This document shows, piece after piece, positions 32,294 to 44,098 of a stretch of 64,000 bases of DNA. The notes beneath the pieces were generated by a model. It searched no databases and was not told the origin of the DNA. It saw only the letters and a list, made by a program, of their open reading frames with translations. Both the position numbers and the translations under genes were made by a program. Each line of letters begins with the position of its first letter. Position 1 is the stretch's first letter. The DNA is taken from contig NC_079233.1 in assembly GCF_028502605.1 (NCBI RefSeq), forward strand, positions 6,944,001 through 7,008,000, in the 5' to 3' direction. Source of the stretch: Trichoderma breve (taxonomy: Eukaryota; Ascomycota; Sordariomycetes; Hypocreales; Hypocreaceae).

Positions 32294-35047
32294 TATGGAA
32301 CTGCGTCTGGGTCTAAGATAGAGCACAGTAGCGATAAATCTTGTAGATAGCAGGGAAATACTAAAAATTAAGTTGAAGATATGTAATCTGATTGCGTACG
32401 GAAGTAAGGACAAATTCTGTCTATACAGCCGAGAAGCTTTTCATGCGTGGGCGCTTTTGTCGGATAGTTCGTCTGACATTAGGGGTGATTACCCATAAGA
32501 AGAATGCACATTAAAAATGACATTATATGAGTCATCTTGACTACATTTCTCTAGAGTACGCCAAACTTGAGAATGCTACTGCATTGTGTAGAACATACCA
32601 AAATGATGGCTGGCGGACACTATCTAGCTAGGGATACAACCGTAATACTGCGTAAGTTCAATCCTCCGAAAGAGCCCAGACGGAGAAGAATTGTTTGCAC
32701 ACCTCATTTTACAACTAAGACCTCTCTTAATTGGTTCTGGTTTTCGCCCCTGCATAATGTTACTTCAATAATGGATCATCATTTCTTGCTGTATTGTAAT
32801 TGTAAGCCGAATTTAATAGTGATATCAGCATAGCACGCTCACTGAGCGCAAGTATTGTGGCGAATGAGATAGTAAATGCAAACAGATAGATTCGGGGACT
32901 ACCTATACTGCGTACTATGTACAACAAGGAATTGCACTGCTGTGCATCAATTAGGCGAATGTTATGACCGCATTCAAACATATGCATGTTTTGCTACGCT
33001 ACATCTAGAAATTACCGAGTTGATCAGTCCAAACTTCGGGCGAGACTCGATAAAATGGCCTTTAATATTGGGTCTTGCGCCCACCTTGTGATATTGCTAG
33101 CTTCATCCGATGTCCTTGGAATGCTGCCAAGCACTCCATCCACATGTGTAAGCCGCTGTCAGCGAGATCTTTTTTTAACGAGTAAAGCAACACAAGAATC
33201 AATATTTGATCATATCCTAGCCTCAGAAATCATCAGACGATAGTGGTGATTAACCTAATTGCTGCAAAGATTGTATTTTGCTAAATTACTCAAGGCGATT
33301 TACGACAATCACGTCAAAGACAATTAGAAAGAACGTCATAAGATTATCTGCTTACTACCCTTGTCGGACAAGATGGATTGATAGGCATACCCAGGAAAAT
33401 GCAACGTTCATATTCTGATGAATACAATAAAACTATATATATCTTGATATAAAGTCAAAGGATCAGTTGCCTACAGGCTGAAGGATAAGGTTTTAAGCAT
33501 AAATGGAGCTAAATACCGCAGATCCTTCATGTATAAGCTGTTGAACTGTTGCTCTCATACTTTTAAGAATCTTACATCATTTTTTCTCCGAGTGAACTGT
33601 CGCATGTGGGCTGTCTGTCTCGACTCCAGTTCGTAATGGCTCTAGTTTCATAAAAATAACTACATGAATATGCTTGTTTGGTCATTTGAGCAGACAGCAT
33701 TCATGCGAGACATCCAGCACCATCGACGCTACTTTCTTCTAATAGTTGCAATTCATGTGATGAACAAACTCAATCTCGCTTATTCACAATAAAATATCCT
33801 AGCTTAATACTTTCGCATACAATGTTTTTGCTATATACTGCAGATTCCATTCTTTTGTTTCATCGTTTTGTTTTACCGAAGTCTTGTGCTAAGATTGTCG
33901 GCTACACTTACATGCGAAATGTCTGCGAAACGCGTGTGCCCGCTAATACCCGTATGGGTGTTGGGAGACTTCTGGCACTTTGGTGGCAGCTTGCATCAAT
34001 TAACGTAAATCCCTTACCTAATATATGCATGCTCGTTATGTGCATAATTTTTTTTTTTTTCATTTTCATAAATAAATGAATTGAAAGTTGACAGAATAAA
34101 CTTCTCCCTTTCATCTATTTGGTCTGCATTGAATTTATAATTGAGTAAGCCCTTGGTGTGTGTTACTTGGGAGCTACGTTTGTGGTGGTGTCACACAAAG
34201 CCAATAAAATAGATGGAAGTGGATATACGAATGACTCCGAAACCCTGAAACCTATATGCAGAAAGTTGCTTAAGGTTAGATAATAGCGCCATCTATTGTC
34301 TACTAAATGCCGTCTATCCAGGTGAGTGAGAGCTTCCTATTTTAGAATTCGTGCACCCTACGGAGTTACCTGTGGATGCGCCTTATTTAAAGACGTGTCT
34401 TATATCAGCTTAGTTATCGGCCGGTACCCAATGGATCACGAAATACAATGCTAGCGAATACTCGGTCAGCATTACGGAGTCCACGAAGCACTAACGTATA
34501 GAGGGCCCCGATTCTAAGACCTCGACGATATATTATATAGCCCGATGTCTTATTATTGCTCCAATGATATCCCTTTCTCAAGTTGGGCCCTTTTTTATAA
34601 CATATCTGTTTCCGTCGCATGACCGGGACCCATGTAATCTCGCCGTTAGGAGGCTCTTTCATAAGATCCCTGCGTAACTCGTTTTCAAACTTCGTATTAT
34701 GGGCCAATCCGAACTTCACAACTGTGTCAGTGGGCTTCCAAACACCTTGTCATAGTTGCAACAACCATGCAAACTACGCCTCGCACATGTGAAAGGATTC
34801 TTACCAGCCCTATGGACGCAATTGCGCTAGATCATAACTAGCAAGTAATCTTGTAGTCCGTAAAAGTTCTATTGGGCTTCTTTGTTGCCGCCCTGGAATA
34901 TTAAACGTATGATGTCTCCTCAGCGTTATAAATGCTGTTTGGTGAGAGGACATAAGAGTCTCAGACCAGTCTTAACTTCGGTTCAATTTTGACACCACAT
35001 AACCCTCAACCTGTTGTACGGCTCAACTTTCACCCTAACCCTTGAAG
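32294..35047. other. 2.75-kb gene-poor region
   Basis: The longest stretch without a supported gene. Frames at 32567-32833, 33822-34079 and 34414-34719 are short, AT-rich and unrecognised. The last (minus, 101 residues, rich in Arg and Lys) is the best candidate for a relic or lineage-specific small protein, but nothing confirms it. No repeat or mobile element was seen. Confidence 0.5.
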
Positions 35048-36733
35048 ATGCCCTTGCGCAAACATACGAAGCCTCCGCCGAGATTCACTTTTGTGACTCC
35101 AGAATTTGAAGGCAACCAAATGAGATGGTTAAAGACTCATTCAGACGCAACAAGAAGTCACGCCGCATATTGGAGTGGGCCTGCAAAACGTCGATGGCAA
35201 TCCGGCAAAGAGAGCATCAAAAAGGAGGATAGCGCCAGCGCTCGAGGGACTTTTGCAGATGAGCGCACTTACCCACACACCGCCCAAGTTGAGCATCGCT
35301 GTTCAGTTGCTCGGACTCTCCAATGCCAGGGGTCAACAGCGGCGACGGATAGAAAGACTTCAACCCAGAGAGGAGATTACTCGACATTTCGCCAGATCGA
35401 GCCCACTGATTCACGATGTCCCCAAGCTCTTCCACCAGGTTTGAGAGAGACCAATTCTCTTTCAGTCGACTTGGCAGTTCTCAAATTCTATAACGAAGAC
35501 TTTATGAGAAGGTTTGTCATGGTTGACAATGCCGACAGTACCCTGATTTTCACTAGCTGCCTTCTACTTGGCTACGCTTATCACCTGGCACTGACAGGGC
35601 AGGGGACCATGACCATGTTGCTAGAATTGAAGAGCCAGGTTATACGCCACCTGACAGCGAAGATGAATACTTCAGATGGACTGCTTAGTCCCCGATGCCT
35701 CATTGCAATATTGGCCCTGGGAGCTCCAATTGTCTGTCTAGTATCTAGAGACTTACCAAGATGCCTCAGAATTGGGGAATCTATCAACATGATGTTGGAG
35801 GAAGAGGGTTTATGCAGTGAAGAATCGGCAATGTTCTCTCCAGCCTCACTCCACGAGCAAGTTGTTCACCGGTCAGCATTACGCAGACTGTTCCTGAAAG
35901 CTAGGGCCAATTTCCAAGACCCGGAAAGCGTCGCATTACTGCAGTATATCTCTAATTATATGAATATGTGCGTACCTATAAGCTTTTCTGTAAACTGTTT
36001 TTGTTCTAACGAAGCTCTCAGATCAATGGCTATCGGGGACGCTGATTGTTTACACACTACTCCGCCGGAGATTAAGAAACTGTTTTCAGCTACCACTCCA
36101 TGTCAGGGTTGTACTGTACCAGAGCAGTGGATATCTCCTCTTACACCTCTTACTTCTCAATGGCAGGAAGACTCGTCTATGGTGTACATTGAAAGCCGTA
36201 TGATGTTGCTTACAGCACTGATGCAGAAGTGGCTCGCGACATTCCTTGACGAAAACGATCAGTTATTACCTCTCACACAGGACTTGTTACAAAAGCGTGC
36301 AGACCTTCGTGAAAAGATTGAGAGTTTTGCGCCGGCAACAATGAAGTCTAATGCTGAAGAAGAAGCCATGTATGAATGTTGCCGGCACGTCACTTCGATG
36401 CTATTAACCGCGGAAAAGCTACACATCCCAATCCACGATGCAGCGAAGCATGTGGAATCTAAACTTAACCTTACAAAGTCGTTTCGTCAAACAGATCTCA
36501 CAAATCTCTGGGGCAGGCACAAGGGTTTGCTGTTTTGGGTTGCTGCAACATGTCAGTTCGCAACAGCGAGTCAGTGCTCTCCTTTACTATATACAACGCT
36601 TCTTGCACGACTAGTACAGGAGCTCTCGATGTCAAACATTTACACTGAGATAGCTCTTGGCTCTTTAAAAAGACTAAAGCAATTCGAGGGCTTGTGCTGC
36701 TATCAGGAATCCCGGCCAAGCTGCGGCGAGTAG
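35048..36733 (+). CDS. Fungal transcription-factor-like protein without zinc cluster, one in-frame intron likely
   Basis: The frame from ATG 35048 to 36733 encodes 561 residues. A probable 54-nt intron (35968-36021; GTGCGT donor, CTAAC branch, CTCAG acceptor) is a multiple of three and has no stop, so the frame reads through it. Removing it gives 543 residues with NYMNISMAIGDADC at the join, which looks more natural than the Cys-rich intron translation. The N-terminal FVTPEFEGNQMRWLKTHSDA followed by R-S-H-A is the short basic motif seen at the start of many fungal_trans_2-like regulators. No Zn2Cys6 cluster exists. Leu-rich helices fill residues 140-560. Likely a regulator-like nuclear protein, perhaps of the downstream reductase gene; moderate confidence. 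Confidence 0.65.
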   Translation: MPLRKHTKPPPRFTFVTPEFEGNQMRWLKTHSDATRSHAAYWSGPAKRRWQSGKESIKKEDSASARGTFADERTYPHTAQVEHRCSVARTLQCQGSTAATDRKTSTQRGDYSTFRQIEPTDSRCPQALPPGLRETNSLSVDLAVLKFYNEDFMRRFVMVDNADSTLIFTSCLLLGYAYHLALTGQGTMTMLLELKSQVIRHLTAKMNTSDGLLSPRCLIAILALGAPIVCLVSRDLPRCLRIGESINMMLEEEGLCSEESAMFSPASLHEQVVHRSALRRLFLKARANFQDPESVALLQYISNYMNMCVPISFSVNCFCSNEALRSMAIGDADCLHTTPPEIKKLFSATTPCQGCTVPEQWISPLTPLTSQWQEDSSMVYIESRMMLLTALMQKWLATFLDENDQLLPLTQDLLQKRADLREKIESFAPATMKSNAEEEAMYECCRHVTSMLLTAEKLHIPIHDAAKHVESKLNLTKSFRQTDLTNLWGRHKGLLFWVAATCQFATASQCSPLLYTTLLARLVQELSMSNIYTEIALGSLKRLKQFEGLCCYQESRPSCGE

Positions 36734-37813
36734 ATTACTAGAAATAAATACTTCAAATCTTTGGTTTCAAGATTCCGAAGAGAGAGAGTCATACCATGAC
36801 TATTGCACACATATGAAGTAATTGTGCACCACGAATGAACGTTGGTCCACGTTTGATATAAAATATTCATCTTCCAACTTGCTTTCACGGCGATCAGCAG
36901 TTGAAGCAGCGATCACACTTCGCAACACTTCGCAACTCTTCGGGATTAACAGCGGGGTCCTACACGAGGAGACTAACTGAATCGGTAAACCCATCCTTGG
37001 AGATTGGATATGACAGATGCATGGAGTAATATTTTAGTGTCCAAAGCTGATAGTTTGAAACTTTAACCTCTCTCTCTTTACTGGTGGGCTAGTTGAAAGC
37101 CTGCCAAGCCTGTCTACCCCAAGATAAGGCCCGAATGATTCCGCCTAACGGAGCACTACGTATCTGTCACGTTTCGTCGAGGTGCTATAGGGAGCTCTAC
37201 GAGATGATGATTTCATACCCCCGCACCACACAGACTTCGCTGGCGATAGTAATACGCAAATTGTTATAGTTTAAACTAATTATCTCAGGAGAGACAGATC
37301 GATAGGTACAAGTCTCTATCCTTTCTATCCCAGATCTTTACCCAAAAAAAGAAAAATCGTCTGACAATCACGACGTTTTGCATAGCAAAATACTCGCATA
37401 TAATGAAAATTCTTCGTGGTGAAGTTTTAGCAAGCAGTGAAATAGATAAACTTTATATTGCATACCATCCAGCACGTTTTTCTTCTTGATCTTGGCGCAG
37501 CCACTAAGAGGTACAAATGACAGCATACAAGTATGTACGTCGCTGGATTAGTATCGAATTTGTATTAGCCGGAGGATGGAAACTCTAGTATCGCCATAAC
37601 ATTGCGTAGTTCTAGAGTAACTCTATCAGCCTCAGATGGTTAGACTCTGATTTAACATAAGGTTGTAGGCACGGCTGTTTCGGAGTATAAGAGCCTGAAG
37701 AGGTGCTCGCTAGATTCTCCTGGAACAATGAACATCGGGTTAACTATTCATAGACAACCTTATTTTTATTTGACAATCTGAGCTTAATTCAGTTTCTTAT
37801 ACAATTCTTTAAA
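36734..37813. other. Intergenic, 1.08 kb
   Basis: Promoter side of the ketoreductase gene. A small tandem repeat (CACTTCGCAA twice, about 36915-36935) is present; no gene supported. Confidence 0.55.
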
Positions 37814-38824
37814 ATGGTCATTCTTATAACCGGAAGCACTGGCTACCTTGGTGGCCATTTGGTCAATGAAGCATTGACACGAGGCCACAGTGTCCGCGCC
37901 GTTGTGCGAACTGAGTCCTCATTCAAGAAGCTTGCTGAACAGTTTCCTCAGTACGTATCGAAGCTTTCACATGTCGTCGTGTCTGATATCACCGTACCAG
38001 AGGCATTCGAGGGTGCGTTCGATGGCGTGGTTGGTGTGATCCATTCTGCCTCTCCATTCAATCTGGAACCAAAGAACAACGAAGAAGATCTTCTCAAACC
38101 CGCCATTAAGGGCTCTGTAGCTATGCTCGATGCCGCATTGCGCTACGGTAAAGATGTCAAACGTGTAGTTGTTACATCTTCTCACGCCTCCGTCGCCGAC
38201 ACTTCCAAAGGATTGCGACCTGGTTACGTATACAACGAAAAGGACTGGAATCCTATGACCTACGAGCAGGCTGCTGACCAAGCCACCGATGGTGTGACGG
38301 CCTACTGTGCTTCAAAGGCTTTGGCTGAGCGTGCTGTGTGGAAGTGGGCTGATGAGCACAAGGATGCGCCATTCGACGTCGTTACAATCACTCCGCCGTG
38401 GATCTTTGGACCGTATGTCACGGAGCTGAAATCTACAGCTCATTTAAGTGAAAGCGTCCGATTGATCTACAATCTTCTAGGAGCAAAAGAAGTGCCAGTG
38501 TTCGATTTTGGTGGATATGCAGATGTCCGCGAAGTTGGTGCTGCTCATTTGCTTGCCCTCGAAGTACCTGCCGCTGGGGGACAGCGTTTCTGGGTTGGAC
38601 AGTCTCTCCGATGGCAGGCTGTGGTCGACGTCGGGCGAGAAGAGTTTCCAGAGCTAAGGTCAAGGTTACCAGAAGGAAAACCAGGATGGAGAGAGGATGC
38701 TTATGGTGTGGATGGCAGCAAAGCAGAACGAGTGTTGGGTCTCAAATATCTCACATTCAAGGAGACTATTAAAGATACCTTTGCTCAGCTATTATCTGCA
38801 GAGCGAGCTGAAGCTGCAGCATAG
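37814..38824 (+). CDS. NAD(P)-dependent ketoreductase/epimerase family (GRE2-like)
   Basis: Single exon, 336 residues. Extended-SDR features are complete: ILITGSTGYLGGHLV with G-x-x-G-x-x-G at residues 7-13, VIHSASPF (about 78), VVTSSHASV with catalytic Ser (about 124), and the Y-x-x-x-K pair in AYCASKALAERA (about 161). ITPPWIFGPY follows. This resembles fungal methylglyoxal/ketone reductases and dihydroflavonol-4-reductase-type proteins, which reduce aldehydes or ketones with NADPH in the cytosol. The start is set by the Met directly before the first strand. The nearest upstream gene on the strand is the transcription-factor-like protein, 1.1 kb away. Confidence 0.93.
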   Translation: MVILITGSTGYLGGHLVNEALTRGHSVRAVVRTESSFKKLAEQFPQYVSKLSHVVVSDITVPEAFEGAFDGVVGVIHSASPFNLEPKNNEEDLLKPAIKGSVAMLDAALRYGKDVKRVVVTSSHASVADTSKGLRPGYVYNEKDWNPMTYEQAADQATDGVTAYCASKALAERAVWKWADEHKDAPFDVVTITPPWIFGPYVTELKSTAHLSESVRLIYNLLGAKEVPVFDFGGYADVREVGAAHLLALEVPAAGGQRFWVGQSLRWQAVVDVGREEFPELRSRLPEGKPGWREDAYGVDGSKAERVLGLKYLTFKETIKDTFAQLLSAERAEAAA

Positions 38825-39500
38825 CTTGGTTTAGTCCGAGACTATTATGATGACGTATCTGAACTACAATAAAAAGTTATTGCTTGCTGAGGTCCCCCCA
38901 ACTTATTTCACTATTATTTTGTGTGAAACACTAAACGCAAGGTGCATAGCCTCACATCATCGGGTTCATGACTCAATATTCATTGCTTAAATGATATACC
39001 TGACGACGATGTGTTTCAGAGACAATGTTACCTGGAGAGTCTTTAGTCAATATGACATATAAGTACCTTGACAGATGGTCCACCGAGTCGAGAATGAGCA
39101 TCTTCAATTACGTTGAGTCTCTGCCTTGCGTAGATCAAAATTTGGGATCGAGAAGTTACAATTTCCCAAAGCAAGGCATATCACAGGTACAGAGATAATA
39201 GCAAGCAAGAGAAACACGCTTGCTACACAAACTATAGCAGATACTCGTGTCAATATGCTGACCGACTAGTCTTCTCGATGTACAAATGTATGACGAGAAA
39301 TATAAAGTAAGGTCTCCTAAAATGGATTCAGTCTCATACCACTTTACGGACAGCTAATAGAGCGCAGTTAGGTTATACGAAGAGTCGAAAAGTATTAGTA
39401 TTGTGGACGGTGCATCCTTTCTAAGTTCTACCTTGACGTTATATCAAGGAACACTCCCATGTCTTATTAAATAATCGAATTCCCGGAGCTGTGACCTGCT
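38825..39500. other. Intergenic, 676 bases
   Basis: Convergent 3' ends; no gene or repeat found. Confidence 0.55.
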
Positions 39501-40485
39501 TCATAAGGCAAAAGGGAGATCTTTGGCCTTGCCGCTTTTGTCGCAAGGCGCGAATTGCCAGCAGTCAGAGTGCTTTCCAAAATAAAGAAATTTTAGAATG
39601 AAGAAAATGATAGACGGGACTGGCGGCCAACTGCCAACTTGTTCGAACGCAACCTCGTGATTATGTACCATAAAGGGCAAATCCACAACCTAGAGAGAGT
39701 CGTCTTATCGTCAGAATTCGTTCATATGTACAAATGAGTTCTGAAAAGTCTATTTTATACCCCATGACAACAGAGAGGAGCAAGAGGAGCACGAAGATAT
39801 CAAGATACACTTACCATGCCATCAGCAGTCTGGGTCGCCTTTATCGCTTTTGATGCTGTCTCCTTTGTCCATTTGGCCCAGTCGGTTTTATCCTTATACT
39901 TTTCAAAGGTTTTGAGAGTAAAGATCTCATCTTGCAAATGCTGCCTAAGAACAGGCATGAATGAGTCTATTACACTCTTGAGCTTAGCCCCATCGTACGT
40001 TTCCTTGCCGGTTTCCGCATTCTCCAGATGAGCGTTGTACTGTTTGAGGCCGTCATCAAAGGCATGGTGTTGCTCGACATTGACGTCCATGATGCCTTTC
40101 TCGCCAGTGATTGCCTCAATCTCGGGGAAAAACCATTTCTCTTCGGTTGTATGATGTTCATGAAGAATGTGGCCCCATGCTTTTGCATATTTAATAAAGG
40201 CCGGAATGCTCTCTGGCGAACGTTCCACGTTGACGCACTGGAGATAGACGCTGTTGATGCCCCTTAATAAGCAATTATGGACGGTGATCATTTCCGCGGC
40301 CATGGAGTGGTATGGCGCAACTTTCTCCCCGGGCTGACACTGGAGTGAGCGTTTGTTCTTTCGACGATGCACTGGCGTATCATCGCATAATCCAGGCTTA
40401 CCTTGTACCCAAGAGATGCAATCGAAATCAGTTCAAAAGGGCCGTCAGCCCACGGCCGACTGCTGTTGGTCTCTGTGCTTGCCAT
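39501..40485 (-). CDS. Hemerythrin-like (HHE cation-binding) domain protein A, three exons
   Basis: Minus-strand exons 40402-40485, 39815-40333 and 39501-39689 join to 263 residues (introns 68 and 125 nt). The HHE domain carries the di-iron ligand pattern: His in ITVHNCLLRG, H-x3-E in HILHEHHTTEEKWFFPEIE, His pair in NVEQHHAFDDGL, and H-x4-E type residues in LRQHLQDEIFTL. The third exon supplies the family C-terminus (PFMVHNHEVAFEQ and WQFAPCDKSGKAKDLP), which shows that the downstream intron is real. These fungal proteins bind iron and may sense or store O2 or iron; exact role unknown. A paralogue (45781-46600, plus) shares the N-terminal WADGP(F/L)ELI and the intron position after exon 1. 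Confidence 0.88.
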
Positions 40486-41732
40486 TATACCGGGCACTAG
40501 GAAATTGATGGTAGCTATTTTGTGGCCTGTGAGGAAAAGGAAAGATCAACAGCGAAGCTATACCAACGAAGCTTTCAAGAACGGCTGCTGTACTCAAATA
40601 TAGAAGACGATCACACAGTGCACACTTGCGATTTAAATGTTTGAGCCGCATGCCCCATGTCTTCAATTTGTTCGATTATTTGTACAACGGTGAGACTACT
40701 GGCGCTATCATCCAACGAAACAATGCCCTTTGGACCAAACATGCGGCTGAGCAGTGGTACATACTCCTGCTAAAATCTGACGCGCAGTTAATTATGGAGT
40801 GTTGGCAGCGCTGTAGCTACCGCTAGACGAAATTACCTGTAACTATAGGGCCATTAGGCGAAGTCATAGGGAAGCAAGTTGCGTATGGTCTTCAGCCATT
40901 TGCTACTTCTCTTCGTATTTAGCGAATGAAAAAGTCTAGACGTCTGACGGATACGACACACAGGTCAGCATAACAAATGACGTGTGATTTAAGCTCTCCC
41001 CTGCAATGATAATTCAAGTCCGAATAGATAAAAGCCTTCTCCCATTTTTGCAGTGACTTATAAACAAATGAAAAGGGAACTCTCATTATATCTTTACACA
41101 CAATGGCGAGAGAACCCTCCACCTACAAAATATTTGATGTTCAAGCCATACAAATAAGATCTCACAAGCCTAGTTCTTTAAATCGGTATCAAGTAGTGGT
41201 TATAAGCGACCTCTATTCTTCCATTGAGTTTAAGTGCTGGGAGCTACGCTATTCCAGCCGCTTTTGAGATGACAGGTTAATTTTCCGCCGTTGGTACAAA
41301 AGAACGTATTTTCGCTGCCATAGTTGTCTGTGATGAATTGGTAGTCAAGTAATGCAGGTATTTTAGATATTCGACCTCTTTGTAATACCTACATAGGCAA
41401 TAGCGTTTGAAATGAGCTACAGGTACTCAACAGGCTTTACCTGACATTTTCCACAGGCAAAAGATATTTGCCCCGCGCGTCGCGGATACTGTGCTGGGCC
41501 TTGTGGGGAGGGGAACGCATTCCACGCCTTACTTTCGGATAAGAACAAAGTTGCAGAGATAGCGTAGGACTCATTCATGCAATTAATTGCATCAGGCAAG
41601 CTCCTCCATCCTTCAGGATGCAAAGTGGAACTTCGGGCCAATTAAAAAAACAAAGAAAGTAATCCAAAACTCTGATATCAACATCGTCGATACATTTTGA
41701 GACTTTTAATCTACCGCTACATATTTGCCATC
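40486..41732. other. Intergenic, 1.25 kb
   Basis: Divergent promoter region of hemerythrin A and the APH-type kinase remnant. No further gene recognised. Confidence 0.55.
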
Positions 41733-43049
41733 ATGACAACCGATGACGGCGATGCAGACGCTGCTTCAAAGCATGTTCTGCAACAGCTGTCAGACACAGT
41801 GTATGCATGTTCCTCACTGTCGCCGCTCTCTAGCAGGCCTGGTAATTTTGTTTACCGCGGTGTCCTGGTTCATCCCCTCTCCGCCAAAGATGAGGCCCCA
41901 GTTCGGACCATTATAATCAAGCATTGCACTGCTTCTACAAGCGAAGATGGTTTGAACCACATCGCTAGCCGTGTAGATGGACCAGTAGTTATTTTTCATT
42001 TAGGCGCGACGTATTTATGAATAAAGATACTGATATTTACCACCTGGCAGAACTTCGAGGAGCTCTTACTCAACTCGATCGCTCATTTTTCACCTCCCAC
42101 CGATCCATCTATTCTGATCAAGGTACCGCGTCTAAATTTACTAGATGAAGCGAGTAATATTCAGGTCCTGGAAGATTTCATTGATACCACTGGACTGAAA
42201 TCCATGTTGCTTTCTGCTGAAGCCAGTAATCTTCTTCCTTCCAGCTTAGAGGCCATTGGATTTGCCTTGGGTGCCTGGATTCGAGCGTTTCATATGTGGG
42301 CGGCGGCGCCTGAGCAGGCCGCCCTCAGAGAGTAGATGTGGCAAAGCGATCCGATGCGAAAGACGAAATATCTCTTCACCTATCACGGCTTTTTGAAAGT
42401 GTTAGAGATGCATCCGGAAGTTCTAGCAGGTCACAGAGAAATCTTGGAGAAAATCCGAGATACCATATCGAAGGAATATGAGAGACCCAGCAGTACTGAA
42501 GACGATGAAGACTTGGGACTTATTCATGGGGACTTTTGGTCAGGAAAGTACGTTTTGTCTCTGAAGCTACCTTGCAATTCATGTCAATCATGTTGGATTC
42601 TTTGGTCTAACGGAGCGCGTATCAGCATCTTGCTTCCTGCCACGCCGTGGCGAGAGCCTCCACTATCAGACGTGCCTAACAAGCTCTTTATTATTGACTG
42701 GGAATTTGCGCAATTTGGTCACCGATCCAATGACATAGGTCAACTCATTGGTGACCTTTATGAAAGGAAGTTGTACGGTAATGTTGAAACTGTTGCACCA
42801 GTTATGGAGGGAGTCATCAGGGGATATGGCGAGTTAAGTGAGCAAATGGCGTTTCGGGTTGCCATTTATGTGGGTGTTCATTTAATCGGCTGGTATAACC
42901 GAAGGCCCCGAAAAGGCCCTAAAGTGGTTCCCTCACATGTCATCTTGGAGGGGTTGACAATTGGAAGAGATTTCATCATAAAGGGATGGGAGAAAGACAG
43001 AAAGTACTTCGAGAACAGTGCATTGGCATCATTATTCAGGAGAGCATGA
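41733..43049 (+). pseudogene. APH-type phosphotransferase (kinase-like) gene interrupted by an in-frame TAG
   Basis: Exons 41733-41972, 42051-42547 and 42626-43049 follow the usual layout of the fungal APH/choline-kinase-like fold. Visible parts: NFVYRGVLVHPL (N-lobe), TIIIKH with the ATP-binding Lys, QVLEDFIDTT, GAWIRAFHMWAAAPEQAALRE, the catalytic loop LIHGDFWSGN and metal-binding IIDWEFAQFG. Codon 42333-42335 is TAG in the exon 2 frame, exactly between ALRE and MWQSDPMRK, where no splice site can remove it; an ATG follows at once. Everything else is intact, so this is a recent nonsense allele, a readthrough case or an assembly error. The second intron (42548-42625, 78 nt) is stop-free and a multiple of three. 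Confidence 0.75.
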
Positions 43050-44098
43050 GCGAAAGCTACGAAGATATCAACGGTTCTCCTGAAATTGGAGATGGTTTAT
43101 TCCCATATTGCCCTCTACGGCTGACAACTTGTTTATATACTCGATTGTCAAACTAAACTCTGCTCGTGATACGGCAGCCTGCGTAGTTTCGCACTCCAAT
43201 AAGGCACCGGAATTTATCTACAGGCCCGGTCTATGCCTGCGAGCTTTACTTATTTGATGATCACGGGAAGCAATTCAAGTAGGCTTCATTTCTCAAGACA
43301 CTGGCTGCATTGGGACACAAGAACCACAGACTCAAGTCTTATCCCTAATGCGTAGGCAAAATTTTAAATGCACTTATATCAATACTAATACTGATACTAT
43401 CACTTGTAATCTGTAGTTGCCATAATTAGGCTTTTGTGTCTTTATTTGTCTTCGAAGTTCGTCGACTTTTTAACTGGAGGCGTAATAATGTGTACCAGTG
43501 TACTTTGAGATTCCCAAGATAGTATAGTATATTATAGAGCACGTACGCGTCTAGGTAGTGCTGAAGTGTGCTAAAAACAATTGAATGTCAGCCCGATTCC
43601 CCTTTCGAATCCATCGTCCGCTATCTCTGCGCATTCACACCGCGCCTTTATATGCTGAAACCATTGACCACTTCTAGTTCTAGCAATTGCCGACATATCC
43701 TAAAATATGTTATTTTCAAGCTTAATCTCAACATTTTCCAGCACTAACGGTTTCTGTCTACATCGTAGCCAAAGTCTGATGGATTTGGATCCTGGCTATG
43801 CGAGATCCTGCCAGCTAATTTAGACCCTGGAAGTCAGTTTCTGCATCAGAGCAATGGCAGGGAGGTAAATAGACCTTTTTCGTCCCGAGAACGAGAACGA
43901 AGTTGCGTGGCATTGGTGAGTAGGCAGTTGTGTATAGCATCATACATTTAGGCAGATGATATTAAAGTGTATGAATAGAAGAGGAGTAATGTAAAAGATA
44001 TATAAACCGCCACTTGTTGTGATGCCTAGTTTATTCCCTCTCGTTGCATTCACAACTGCAATTATCGTCAACACTACAGAAATATCCAGTCCTCGACC
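43050..44098. other. Intergenic, 1.05 kb
   Basis: No gene recognised. A TATAAA at 44001-44006 lies 93 bases before the ATG of the secreted-protein gene. Confidence 0.5.
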
